A stretch of 64,000 nucleotides of DNA, taken from contig CM024170.1 in assembly GCA_013433145.1 (NCBI GenBank), positions 9,435,366 through 9,499,365 on the forward strand, read 5' to 3'. Numbering within the stretch: the stretch's first letter is position 1; each line of letters begins with the position of its first letter. Below the pieces are notes generated by a model that worked only from the letters and a program-made list of their open reading frames with translations, was not told where the DNA came from and did not search any database. Both the position numbers and the translations under genes were made by a program. The stretch comes from Ascaris suum. Lineage: Eukaryota > Nematoda > Chromadorea > Rhabditida > Ascarididae. This document shows, in pieces, positions 50,901 to 62,420 of this stretch.

Positions 50901-53900
50901 CGAAAGTTTTTGCATCGTTAGGAGATCTACAAAGTACCGTCTATCCTTTGTTGAGTGACAGTTCTGCAGGTATATTTAATCATTTTATCGTTATTATCTA
51001 TGAACGCTTGTAGTGTAGAAGATCTCTTTAGAAAAATTCTCGTTTCACCCGATTATTTATCTACTGAATTAACTGAAATATTAAACGGTGGAGAAAATCA
51101 GTCCTCTTGTCAGTAACAATATCGTTTTTCGTGAACCTTCCAGTTGTTTTTCTTTAATTTGTAGGTTATTCGACATAAATAAGTGTTTGTTATCTCCGGT
51201 GTTCTCTGTGGTTTGTTGGGGCATGGAAATCGGAAATTTATCGATATTGAAGAATGCAATTTTTATGATATTGCAATCGTGTTTTATTAATTACTTAGTA
51301 ACACTTCTAAGTCAGAAATGAATATTAATTCACTTCTGCTGCCAGCCTGTGAAAACCTTAGATCATTATAATTGCTCTAGAATGTGAGATATATACACAT
51401 GTGCATTGTATGCGTATATGCAGATTTACATATTGTCACACGCTATAGATCCCTATCTCGTGCAAAACGAGCTGGTGCTGTGATATCTTACCTTGAAGTG
51501 GCAGTGACGTTAAAGATTGAGCGCGGTAGCTGTTTTCTGATCACATATAACAGTCGTTCTTTGTGGCACTATCGATAATATTTGCCATAAATCGTAACAG
51601 CTAACTGCCTAGTCTTTGGCCACTCAGTTTCTTGAACATTTTAACCAGTAGCGTTATCCATCATTATTTTTGTTAGTACTGTTTGCATAAACCATTCACT
51701 GGTCATTTACTTGCCGAATTTCCTGTCAGCTACCGATAAACACTCCTACCGGGATAGTGACAAGAATGGCTCTTTTAAATTACTTCATAGTATTTTAGTT
51801 ATTATCTAGTTATCGAAGTGATTTCTCTGCAATAATTTGCAGTTTCTCCGCAGTTATTTGATGGCGGTTCGTGTTTACTGAGGAAATGAAAATTGTTATT
51901 TAGTATTGAATTTGGGCACATCGGCACAGCTATGTTTTCGATATAAAGGCAGTGATGTGTTTACTTCACCGCTTCTCACCGAGCCATTTTTTGATGGTTT
52001 CCATCTCATTACAGCAGCTTCGATGAACGGTGGAAATGCTGTTCACTTACTTGCAGAGGTGACCTCAACAATTCGATACACACCTTTAATTTGGCTAATT
52101 GTTTATTCAGAAAATGATAAACAAGAATAAATGTTTGACGTATAAAATCAACTGAAAATCGCTACAAATAGCGATGAGAGCGTGACATTTCCTTTATAAA
52201 TTAGCCGCAATTTTGGACACTTTTTAATATGACATATTGGTAGAGGGGGATTATTAGGGCTTATACGGTACACGCAGATGACGTTACTGTTGACAGTGTT
52301 GTATAAACAGGCCACTGAAAAATGCGCTAAATTTCCGTCAGTGAGGCATTCGGTGGTCATTCACGAGCATGTTTATTTGGAAAAACTTTTTGGCTCACTT
52401 AATGGAATTACTTTAAAAACTATTGCAAAAATTTTACATTCACATTATTAATCTCGAGATCGAGGAAAGTTCAATTGTTTTTTAAAATTTGTCACCAAGC
52501 GGGGCTCCTCAGAAGATTTGTGCTCCCATCACGGATTTTCGGGAGTGCTAAGAAAGATACGTATGTCGAAAAAGAGATTAAATAAAAATATCCGCTGTAA
52601 GACAGCTTGGAAATAAGGATTATTGCCATAAGGTCGGAGTTCTGTGCCGCTTTTCACCAAATACATCAAGAAACGAGGTTTCATTTACAACTTTCTGACG
52701 TCGCAGGAATGTAGTCCTCTCAGCGCCACGGGAAACATTGAAAGTGCTTCCAGAAGATTTCATTGTCCTGCAAAAATGTAACTTCGGTGAATGCGAGATG
52801 TGTAAAATGTAATTGTTCGACAGAATAAGTGAATTACTAGCGGCTAGAGTATGCTTCAAATGTTCTTTTTTAATTCAAGTCAATTTTTAAAACATTGTTT
52901 TTGCATTGTTTCTCTTTATGAATGTAAAGTGATGGAATGTTTTAGAAGATAGTCGAGTGGGCTTCATCTTTGAGCTCATGTAACACTGAGCTGCAACTCG
53001 ACTTCGAGAAGTTCGACAAAATTTTGAAATCGCCATCCGACAATGCTTCCTCAGTAAATGTGCAACCAACTTTTTATGAGGAGCGTGCTGAACATTCTCT
53101 CTCGATAATTCGTGGTCTTCTACCCGATACAACGGTTACGGAAGTATGCATAAAGCTGTTTTATACATTTTCTGCTGATGTACAAATCTCGAACAGGCAA
53201 CATTTCACATAAAATGTACCTAAAGTACTTTGGCAGGTTTCTTAAATTGTTTGCAGTTAAGCACTTTATGTAATGGATCGTAGATAACATGGTAGAAAGG
53301 AGCAATAACATAAATGCTCTTTTACTTATTATTAGTTTACTCTTTATGTATGGTGTAATTTTGTAGTTTTGTTAAAAGCACTTTTATTGTTTTGAATTAG
53401 CGAGATGTTTCACAACCAATTGCAGGAGTGAATATATCGGTTGCGATAGTAAAGTTGAACGTTTTGTGCAGTGCTTTTTTTAAAGCAAAATTTATTGCCA
53501 AAAACAGTCACGCTGGTATTATTTGCGGATGGGATAGTTGATTCTATGTTATATTTATGACTTATCTATGTATATTCCAAAAAACGTTTCAACGTCTCCA
53601 TAAAACCTTACTTCTATACTTATAAATACAAGTAACTAGGCCTTGCATCTAAGTTCAGTTCATTAATCTCGAAACCAGCAAGGATGGAAGCTGCCGTGTG
53701 ATTGATTGCTGTTGTTCTTTCTTCGCCTAAAACAATAAATTTATGAAGTGAATTTTCAGCTGCTACACGCAACAGCAAAAGGTGTAATTTCAAATTTGAA
53801 CAGACTTTTACCTGCAAATATTCTTCGTGCGAATGGAGTTACTCGACTTATCTTAGCGGGTAACGCTGGCAAGGCGCCGTATGTGCATTATATCAGTGAG

Positions 53901-53996
53901 GTTTTCGATGGTTTTGAAGTGGTGACAAACATTGAACACGCAGCATCGGCTGCTTATGGAGCCGCATTATTTGCGCTGAAATTAAATTGCACATGA
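47896..53996 (+). CDS. SHPK: Sedoheptulokinase (FGGY carbohydrate kinase family)
   Basis: Spliced CDS: 47896-47966, 49115-49320, 49676-49751, 50222-50432, 50804-50969, 51904-52058, 52946-53143, 53760-53996. Phases agree and give 439 residues; human SHPK has 478. The enzyme uses ATP to make sedoheptulose 7-phosphate from sedoheptulose in the cytosol, feeding the non-oxidative pentose phosphate pathway. Visible motifs are the FGGY phosphate loop GIDVGTTSVK (6-15), REQDTHKIF, GQMHGIVFW (77-85), LITWMDSR, GTIMD...QNAFSWGY, SLGDLQSTVY (around the conserved GD at 228-229), VLNLGTSAQL (244-253), SMNGGNAVHLL and AGNAGK (394-399). These match SHPK (GQMHGVVFW, QNAASWGY, GDLQASVY, NISTSVQL, SLNGGN) better than xylulokinase or glycerol kinase. 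It is shorter than the human protein mainly in the linkers. Substrate is inferred from family. Confidence 0.93.
49115..49320 (+). CDS. SHPK: SHPK exon 2
   Basis: Begins after TTTATAG and ends GAAG|GTCGGT. It carries REQDTHKIFETI and VAITGQMHGIVFWNGN, both clear SHPK matches. Confidence 0.93.
49676..49751 (+). CDS. SHPK: SHPK exon 3
   Basis: Begins after ACCTTTAG and ends CG|GTTTGC. It encodes GVLCCSPLITWMDSRIPQQF and ISTLPR, aligning with human SHLVTWQDGRCSSEFLASLP. The donor is weak, and a longer minus-strand frame covers the same bases as a shadow. Confidence 0.8.
50222..50432 (+). CDS. SHPK: SHPK exon 4
   Basis: Starts after a non-consensus acceptor, GACTTTGAG, the position that restores phase with exon 3. 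It encodes WQLGDVHNGYGMVILAWL, DRCGTIMDML and GIQNAFSWGYCTREGDW. It ends GCC|GTACGT. Confidence 0.85.
50804..50969 (+). CDS. SHPK: SHPK exon 5
   Basis: Begins after GATTCCAG and ends GCAG|GTATAT. It encodes IVPTGTIIGKVSCERIALPL and FASLGDLQSTVYPLL, including the conserved GD of the FGGY active site. Confidence 0.93.
51904..52058 (+). CDS. SHPK: SHPK exon 6
   Basis: Begins after GTTATTTAG and ends GAG|GTGACC. It encodes VLNLGTSAQLCFRY and ITAASMNGGNAVHLLAE, matching human NISTSVQLA and VAASLNGGNVLATF. Confidence 0.93.
52946..53143 (+). CDS. SHPK: SHPK exon 7
   Basis: Begins after ATGTTTTAG and ends GAA|GTATGC in phase 0. It encodes KIVEWASSLSSC, QPTFYEERAEHSLSIIRG and LLPDTTVTE, equivalent to human TPTVLGERHLPDQLASVTR. 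Confidence 0.88.
53760..53996 (+). CDS. SHPK: SHPK terminal exon 8
   Basis: Begins after AATTTTCAG (the ATG at 53742 lies in the intron) with LLHATAKGVISNLNRLLP. It continues through LILAGNAGKAPYV and NIEHAASAAYGAALFAL to a TGA stop. AGNAGK is the FGGY adenine-binding loop. Confidence 0.93.
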   Translation: MLHATAKGVISNLNRLLPANILRANGVTRLILAGNAGKAPYVHYISEVFDGFEVVTNIEHAASAAYGAALFALKLNCT

Positions 53997-54094
53997 GTAC
54001 ATTCTCAAGAAATTAGTCGGTTTGTGTTTGTGTAAAATTACGTATTAAAAAAACGCCCGAAAACAAAGAGATTTACTCGACTTATATAAGTAAA

Positions 54095-54100
54095 AATAAA
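54095..54100 (+). terminator. Poly(A) signal of SHPK
   Basis: AATAAA lies 99 bases after the stop codon, the first canonical signal downstream. Confidence 0.6.
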
Positions 54101-55990
54101 CTTTCGATCGATATGACACAGTTAAAGTGAGCGCTAAAAGAAATGATCATTTAATAAGGCGTAAGCCTTAGGTTTAACTGGAAGTTTTGAATTTCCTGCC
54201 AGAAAAGCGTCTAATATGTTTGAGTTTGGATCAGGAAGTGAAATTCGATTTGTGTTTTCAGACAAAGTGTACAACTAATTCAACTGTTATCGTGTGAAAG
54301 CTACTATTTATTTCACTTTGTGTTTACGAGTTGTGTTTTTTATGTTTATGGATTTATTGATTTTATGTGCTCGTCATTACAGTTCTTACACATTCCGCAG
54401 TTACCACTAAAATATCGTCATTGCAGTGATCGCTTCACAAAATTTTTAATTTTTATCTAAGTAAAGGTGATGTTAGTACCACAGCTATTTCCGAAATTAA
54501 AATTATCTCATATTAAAAGGCACGAAATCTCTCCAAGACAATTTCACTTGAATTTCACGCTCATGATTCAAACGTATTCAGCGTTTTTTGGGCCGGAATC
54601 TCAAGGCTTTCTGTGAAATACGAGATGTTTCCTTTCGAAAAGTCCGAAGTTAATAACATATGTGTTTATTTGGCTCCTTCAATGGCGGTACGCTCACCAT
54701 TCCAAAATTGTATGTGTTTTCTTTATTCGTGTGAAGAAGGATTATTCGAATAAACAAACAAACAAATGTGTTTTGCTGTTGTTTGAAGTTGCCTATGAGG
54801 TCTCATAATATGCTTCAACTTTGCCTATACTCTCCGAATTGTTGTTCCATCTTATGCTGTTATGCCACTATTACATATCAGATCACGGAATGATTTGATG
54901 CAAATCTCGAAAGTGGGCATGAATTTATACATATATATATGCAAATGCAAATAATTTATGTACACACTAATATCAGAGTTTTGTGGTAAAAGGTGAAACA
55001 ACTGAATGCTTATCGAAGGTTCATATCGCATCCTTAATCGAAATGAAAGGAACCTTTGAGTGAAATGAATGCGAAAAATCATTGTTTATTAAACTCATTC
55101 CACGTTGCAAAATATCACTTCGAGAAGGGCATGAATAGACGATAGGATATGACGATATATGAGAGTGACAGGTTGCTGTCGAGCGTATTTACAGGTTATC
55201 AGCGGTGCATAATTACCCACAGAATAGGTAAATGTAATACCTGAGGTGATATAAAGTCGTTTATGCATATAATTTAGCGTCATATAATTATTGATTGTCA
55301 CATTTGATAATTCCGTATGTTGCATATAATATCTATAAAACGATATGTTAAATTTTAGAGGATTATTTGCTTTGCCGATTGATTATTCACTTCAATTTTC
55401 TCTGAAGATTTCTTTCATTCAACAACTTTGTTACTTTTTCAAGAATTCAATGTTTCTCAAATGTATTCAAACTACTGTGTATAATTTTACGATAAGACCT
55501 TTTAATGGATCTGTCACCAGTGTGTCTTTGCTTAACTTTATGACAGTTATCTCGTGGAAATTGCAGTTATGATGGAGGCGATATGCGGAACTTTTCGCGT
55601 CGATGCGATCTTACCTTTTTGTTTTCTCTGTGTTCCGCGCATATTTATTCTTTTCTGGTTTTTTCACATCGATAGGCGCATTGTTTATCGTTTCAATGAT
55701 ACAATTAATTCTATGTTGAGTTCGGTGATTTTTTCTTTTTGCAAATTTGTCATCATGTGCATTTGCAAAGTTGCTTTGCAAGGACGCATTACGGCGATCT
55801 GTGTCTGTGTTTATATGTGTGTCGGTGTCTGTCTGTCAGGCAGTTTCACTTCGACAGCTTCTGTAAAATCGATTATGAAATTGGCGGGTTGTGAAATAGG
55901 ATGAACTTATACACCGCATTTTATTAGATACTGCATCAGCTTCTAGGAAATTTAGTGACATATAAAATTGTAAAAGATTTGCATCTATTT
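54101..55990. other. No gene recognised downstream of SHPK
   Basis: AT-rich sequence. Frames at 55345-55572 and 55554-55904 are hydrophobic and unlike any known family. First exons of the next gene may be hidden here but could not be identified. Confidence 0.4.
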
Positions 55991-55995
55991 TACAG

Positions 55996-56244
55996 TGATC
56001 GGATTTCCCGTAGACCGTCCAGTCACAGAAGAAAAATATCTTGAAAGTATGTGCGGACAGCCGGATCAGTCGAAATTTAGTGGCACCATCTTGCAATTGT
56101 TATGCTGTCTCGAATATTTTTCACAAGGGACTCATGAAATTGATCGATGAAGTAGATGAAGTGCAAAAGGGGTTATCATTGCCAGCTACATTAGAACGTC
56201 CTGTTAACGGACGATTAAGTGGTGTTTTTAACGTGCATACATAA
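55996..56244 (+). other. Probable upstream coding segment, frame unresolved
   Basis: After a good acceptor (ATTTTACAG at 55995) one frame reads IGFPVDRPVTEEKYLE up to a donor-like A|GTATGT (56047/56048). A second frame is open from 56014 to 56244 and contains NIFHKGLMKLIDEVDEVQKG and LSLPATLERPVNGRLSG. An ATG at 56134 follows an acceptor-like TTTTTCACAAG. Both frames look coding, but neither joins 56439 cleanly; the best join uses a weak donor, GG|GTTATC at 56164-56172. Confidence 0.3.
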
Positions 56245-56438
56245 CCTACTGTTTGCATATAGTTCGCGAGGTTAATTTCAACCCGTCCTTAACGCTTAAA
56301 TTATTCTACAAAAACTATGTTCTGAAACGCATCTATGAGAGAAAAAATATGAACGCTGTTGGTAGTTTGGCATCTAGGAGGGGATGAGATTATCGCAAAA
56401 CTGTGTCTTAAAAAGTGGGGCAATTTTCGACTTTTCAG

Positions 56439-59400
56439 CACGTTTACTTCAGTCATAAAGCACATGAATTCTCCCGCTAACAAACGTTACCTTCAATTCC
56501 TTCATTTAAAAAAAGAGTATGTGAATCTGTGAAAATGACCGCGAAATAAAACGTCGTTCAAGGGCAACGCGAATGGCATAACCTGTACAGGTGATAGGGA
56601 ATGACTAAGAATGCTGACCTAATTGTCGAGTGCATGAACGGAAATCAAGCAAATAATCTATCATTGATGCTCTTTCTGTTCGCACTTGTCTACTTCTGTC
56701 ACTCTATATCTGCATCTTTTTTCCTCTACCTTTAATTGACATTCTCGCTTTCATCTTTTGATACACTTTTGTTCTCCATTTCCTTTACGTCTTGCATTCT
56801 TTTCACTCTCTTTTGTCATCTTTATTTGTCTATTTCCGTGGTGCCGTTGATTGTCGTTATCTTTGTTATGACATTATGATAGCGGGAATGCAATCATTTA
56901 TCACTTAATGCGATCGTCGAAGTTTTATGTCTAAATTGCTCGTCAGAGCGATGTCGTTAATGAGGGCGCATTTCACCTAAAACTTAATCATCTCTTACAG
57001 AATTGGCATTTTATGAAGCATCTCTTTTTTTATCAGCAAATCGGAAAGCGCTCCAAAACAGCTGGCGCGATATGTGCTTTTATGTTTTGCTTACCGAACC
57101 AGTTTACTCTATAAGTAATTGCTAAAAATGCTGAATAAATTTTTCCTTTCTTTCACCTACATGACCGCTTTTGCAAATCTTCCATGAAAGATTCTTTTTT
57201 TCTTGACTGGTGCAAAATGCGATGGAACTGACCAAATATGTGTGCAATATGAAAATATGTATGCACATTTCTATCGCATCTCTAATTGCTTATAACTTCA
57301 CTTCAGACTTAATGGAGCAGCTTGAAAGTTGGTCTATGAGGTCGCTTATAGCGTTAATTATTTCCACTAAGTTTTATTATTCTGACTTTGGTAATTTTCG
57401 GATTACAACTACCGGGTAAGCAGGACAGACGCAGACATACACGCACCGGACGACATTGCCATAATTTTTGTGGATTGAAATATACAAATGGTGTCGGAAA
57501 GCTTTTCCCATAGCTGCTGCAAATTTTAGCAAAAGCGCGTTATGACGGTCTTCTGACAATTCTTTTTACGGTCTCTAAATCTGCGAAGCGAAATTCGATT
57601 GGTGTAATCTCCAGCATATTGCAACCGTTGATTTCGAGTTCCGTTGCTATTTATCACGCTGTTTATAAACGATTTGTGGCTAAAGATGCCAATGAAATTT
57701 GCGGAATTTGTCGCGTCGAATATGTTCGAGTGGCAAAGTCTTTGGTTTAGTATTTGCATAACCAGTCGGTGCTGTAAGATGTTGCATTGTTCGGCATTTT
57801 GACTGTTTCTGAATAATTTGTCAACTCGCTTCATTTCAAATCACCTTAAATCTCTCCGTACTCATGTATACCAATTGTCAACTTAGAATTTTTAAAGCTA
57901 AAATGAAATTCGATGCGCTAAAACACATCTTAGGACGAGTTTCCATACCAAACTTCAGATGATCTATTCAGTTCGAAGCGTTATAATCATTTAAAGATGT
58001 CGAGGAATTTGCATATATTGCACTGATTTGAATGCAAAGAACGAATGTTTTTTTTGGTGGTGTGGACATACCATCTGATCAATTAAAATATAAACGCATT
58101 TCTCCGCGTATTTCTTTGTAGTGACTATGAATTGGCTGATCTGACGAGCGAGATCAAAATTTATACTGCATCATTCCCCTTCACGTGCTTCCCCACTGAA
58201 TATTAGTAGAGGCGGTGGCATGGTAGACTCACATAAGTGTGCTAGCTGCCCAACGATTTTCTTCTTTCGCGTTTGCAAAATTTGTCGTATGCTTGTAAAA
58301 CTGATGTGTGCTTGTAAATTCGAAAGTTTCGAAAGTATTTTTGAAAAAAAGAGTATTCTTTTACGGAAATTCAGCGGTGATTCTGCTAGGGTCGGTATTA
58401 TTGAGAGAAGTTCTTCAAGTTTATATATTTAGGAATCGTTGTTAAAAAAACTTTAATGTCTTCTGAAACGGTCATGTTATGCACAGATAGATACATATTT
58501 ACAGGTACTTTTGTGCTGAAAATTGATTAAGAATAAAGATGAGCTTCTAGATTGAAAGTGAAATACAAAAAAAGGAGATGAAAGGGAGGTCATAACTGTT
58601 AGTTGACGAGTTGAAAGAGGAGAGGTCCGGATGACAAATGACCTAAAATTCGTTTCGAGACAATTAAAATCACACAGTGAACAAATGCGCCATCGAATAT
58701 GATCTCATCAATAAGCACTTATTCTTTCATAGATGAGAAATCATTGAACGCCGCATAGAGGTCTGACTTTTTCATTGCTTAATTAAATCATTTGTTACTA
58801 TAATATTTGGCATTATAGTTGGCACTTCATTTTTTTTGCTATGTGGTTTATTGGGTTGGTCTTACTCGTCGTGGTAAAAATCAAAGCACTGATTTTATGG
58901 TAATTTAATGCTTCGTATGAAATTCTGTTTTGGTAGTAAACTCCCTTTCAGTATGTTGATCCAGATTCTGTTTATTATTAAGCAGAAGGCAAGTTGCACT
59001 CCTACGTTGAACTGTATGATAGCTTTACAGCTGTTCATCTCTAATTGAATCAAATCATCCAACCGACTATAAAAAATCATTACGGAAATGTGACACATAT
59101 ATTTTTCGTCGGTAAATCTGAAGGCGTTTCAGGGATTAATTAAATTAAAATTTTTTTATTTGATATTTTTACGCAATCAGCTGACGCAAACATTCATTTC
59201 GGTGAATGCTGAACAATTTTTTAATTAAATTCACGTGTGCTTTAAAGTGTCTTTTCGAAATACTTTACCGCGTCTTCTATACTACGGCTGATTGTTTAGA
59301 GTAAATAATAACTACTCTATTTTGAGGTTTACTTGCATCTCTTTAGAAGCAGACCCTAGATGCACTTATTGAACATTCTGAACTTGAGAAAATATGGCAA

Positions 59401-59448
59401 GCGGAATGTTTCGAGAAATTCTCGAACTTAATCGGCATTCCAACTTAG
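56439..59448 (+). CDS. Unrecognised multi-exon gene, 3' part
   Basis: Four exons form a phase-consistent chain: 56439-56516, 57037-57101, 57530-57744, 59347-59448. Acceptors are CTTTTCAG, TTTATCAG, AATTTTAG and TCTTTAG; donors are GA|GTATGT, A|GTTTAC and TTG|GTTTAG, the last two weak. Together they encode about 152 residues ending in TAG, mostly helical: FTSVIKHMNSPANKRYLQFL, APKQLARYVLLCFAYR, LLTILFTVSKSAKRNSIGVI, VEYVRVAKSLKQTLDALIEH and LEKIWQAECFEKFSNLIG. The third exon alone is open for 71 codons. The look is of an alpha-helical repeat or armadillo-like protein, but no family is recognised. The 5' end is unresolved; it probably involves 55996-56244. The chain is suggestive, not proven. 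Confidence 0.4.
57745..59346 (+). other. Intron of the unrecognised gene, no other feature
   Basis: Lies between the third and terminal candidate exons. No further exon of matching phase is needed, since both junctions are phase 0. Nothing else was recognised. Confidence 0.35.
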
Positions 59449-59886
59449 CGTTTAATTTAGGGTATATTATTCGAGGTCTTGAATCTGGATTTTCTTTAAA
59501 AGGTCCACTAAATTTGTTGTTTCTTGACGTCTGTTCAAATATTAACTAAAGTTTCGCCCTGTAGGATATAAAGTATAGAGAAGAAGGAGGGAGATGGTGA
59601 AGTATATGGAAGCCTTGTGCATTCGATTAAAATATCACTTTCTCCAATTCAAATCGCTCAAAAACTCTTTTTTTGGAAGAATGTAAAAGCGGGAAAGCGC
59701 ATCAAAGCAACGCTTCAGAAAAGACTAAAGAAATGTGAAGAGGTGGTCTTCGGGTGGATAACATAAAATCGAAACGTATTTTTGCGACGTTCAAGAGAAT
59801 GTCGAACGGTTGAGAGAGAATGAGATAATGAGAGTGTAAATTGGGGCAATACGGAGACACTCGACACTGTGAGCCAACGGTAGCCC

Positions 59887-59944
59887 ATGAACGGCGTGCT
59901 TATTCTATTTTTCGCTTTGAGCGCATTTGCTCATCCTTATGCAG
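59887..59944 (+). CDS. First exon encoding a signal peptide
   Basis: ATG followed by MNGVLILFFALSAFAHPYA and a donor CAG|GTGATT gives a compact signal-peptide exon: hydrophobic core VLILFFALSAF with a likely cleavage after Ala or near His-Pro. It ends in phase 1. No second exon of matching phase and recognisable content was found before the window ends, so the mature protein is unknown. The layout is common for secreted nematode proteins. Confidence 0.4.
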
Positions 59945-59955
59945 GTGATTTTTTC

Positions 59956-60003
59956 ATTTATTTATTTATTTATTTATTGACTTGTTTATTTATTTGTTTA
60001 TTA
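59956..60003. repeat. (TTTA)n short tandem repeat
   Basis: Imperfect TTTA units with interspersed G, directly after the signal-peptide exon. Confidence 0.85.
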
Positions 60004-60513
60004 ATTATTTGTATGCGATTTAATTTATTCGCTACTTTCATAGATGATATTTCATTTCTTGTCAGTGTATTTATTTAGCACGAATAAAGAAACGCTAAAG
60101 AGTTGGAACTAATATTTTTTTAGGAATAATAATAATTTTTTTCAAGAGGTGAATTGTTGCAGAGTAATGGGGATTTCGGGATTTTACAGGATGAGTTTAT
60201 TTGGGATCTACGATAACTGATTCTTTGTTAATTTGCTGAGGAGTTATAGGAGCCGTTGTCAAAGACCGAAATTGATCTTGAGGTTCCTCATTCTTACATT
60301 ACTGTTGGCACTCGTATAAATGAATCCGCGAACGTTATTTAGAAGCTTTTTCCATTTTTAATAGAATAACTTCTGTGAATTTCGTTTCTGCGTTCTTCAT
60401 TTCTCAGCACATTCTCAGTTCGCTCTTTATTTACCTCTTTCACAATTATAGAATATTTCTATTTTTATAATATTCAAAAAACATTCTTGCATTCAGTTAT
60501 TTGCATATAAATG

Positions 60514-61095
<582 letters not shown>

Positions 61096-61099
61096 GTCA

Positions 61100-61157
61100 A
61101 GTCGCGGTAGTTGAGCGGTTAATATTTGTTTGCTTCGCTATATGAATTCGAACATTC
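61100..61157 (+). other. tRNA-like relic with A and B boxes
   Basis: GCGGTAGTTGAGCGGTTAA resembles a polymerase III A box (TAGTTGAGCGG). About 35 bases later, GAATTCGAACATTC resembles a B box. The acceptor stem cannot be closed and the T stem is mismatched, so it is not a working tRNA. It could be a tRNA pseudogene or the head of a tRNA-derived SINE. Confidence 0.25.
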
Positions 61158-61429
61158 TTCATTGATTGTACATATTCGAATAATTTGTAGTGATATTATC
61201 GAAAAGAATCGATGTAACGGTTCTTGTTGTGGTTTTATTACCTCAAATTGGGTCATTATTGCGTTGAACCATTTGCAGTCGTTATTCGTCTTTTACTACT
61301 CTGTCATCATAAGTGAGTATAGTACTAATCTTTTAGCAGTTATTTTCGCTGCGGCCACAAACGTTATTAAACTTTGCTGAATGATTCACTATTGCAATTT
61401 TAAATTTTAAGTCATACAGAAAATATCTC

Positions 61430-61612
61430 GGGACGTTGCCTTACTTCAAGTCTAGATGCTTGTCAGCTTTTCCATTCTTATATGTGCGCTGCATTTCAAT
61501 AGTAGATTATGGCTACGCTGTGTCTGTCGTGTCTGTGCCAATTGACACCACGTCTCTGTCGGCATTTATACGCCGTTCTATTCAGCTGCTTCATCTGGGA
61601 AGCCATTGAAGC
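61430..61612 (+). mobile_element. LINE reverse-transcriptase C-terminal fragment
   Basis: One frame reads YVRCISIVDYGYAVSVVS then TSLSAFIRRSIQLLHLGSH. This corresponds to the post-catalytic region of CR1-like LINEs, where the other copy here reads FIAYCRPILEDCTPV. It is short, with stops on both sides, and clearly decayed. Confidence 0.5.
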
Positions 61613-62219
61613 GAAGTTACGAAATTTAGTAGGTTTAATATGCTGTAGATGTGACCTTCTATGTCATACTTTAGGTTGAGCTCTGCAGCTTCGGGGGCGA
61701 TCATAGGCATTTAAAGATGAGGAAATTTTCCACACATTTTGCGCCGATCGGGTTTTCGTTTTGCAAAGATCGCGCTACAGGAAAGCGAAGCATTTTAGAT
61801 TTGCAAGAACAACCGATCAGCTTAGTTGAAAATTCTGACCAATATATTTTTCATTAGTGGCTCATAAAATTGGTTCAGTAGGCGAGTTGCAAAATCACGT
61901 TCATGCCAGCTTCTATGGCATGTTGCTGTACTTCTTAAGACAACAAGTGGTAACCTATCCGGGGCGGGAAGAAGCAGCGCTTTGGAGTCTGAGGAATGTC
62001 GTATAAGACTGTTCTAGTGAAGTATTAATGTAATCGGTTTTTAGTGTATTATGCAACGATAGCTGTTAGTCGAGATAAGTGGATGAGGCTCTGAGATTTT
62101 CTTTTAGCTTGAGTTTGGTTAAATTCTGCCGATTACCGTTTTTTCGATGACGTTCGAGAAATATCGAAATAAGCACCGTGAATATTCGAGGGATGATGCA
62201 GAACTCGAGGTTTGATTAC

Positions 62220-62420
62220 TTCAACGTTACAGACCACCTAAGTAATGCTGTTGGATTTAGCATTCCATTCCACAGTTCGATCCCTTGATGAACGATCTGA
62301 CTGGACCTCTTATGAATCGTGGTCACGTCCCAGATAAACAAAGGAAGAAGCTCCACGTTCTTTACTTGTTTGCGCCAGACTTCAGTCACGAAAAGCTCCT
62401 AGAATGCCTCAAATGGAAAG
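62220..62420 (-). other. Open minus-strand stretch, possible transposon relic
   Basis: The minus strand reads VKNVELLPLFIWDVTTIHKR, SSQIVHQGIELWNGMLN and then PTALLRW without a stop. The composition is transposon-like (compare LINE ends with a WN motif), but no family is recognised and upstream stops break it. Confidence 0.2.

Noticed and set aside
57526..57834. 102-codon minus-strand frame
   Set aside because: Judged a shadow of the + strand candidate exon 57530-57744, which has a proper acceptor and phase-compatible neighbours.
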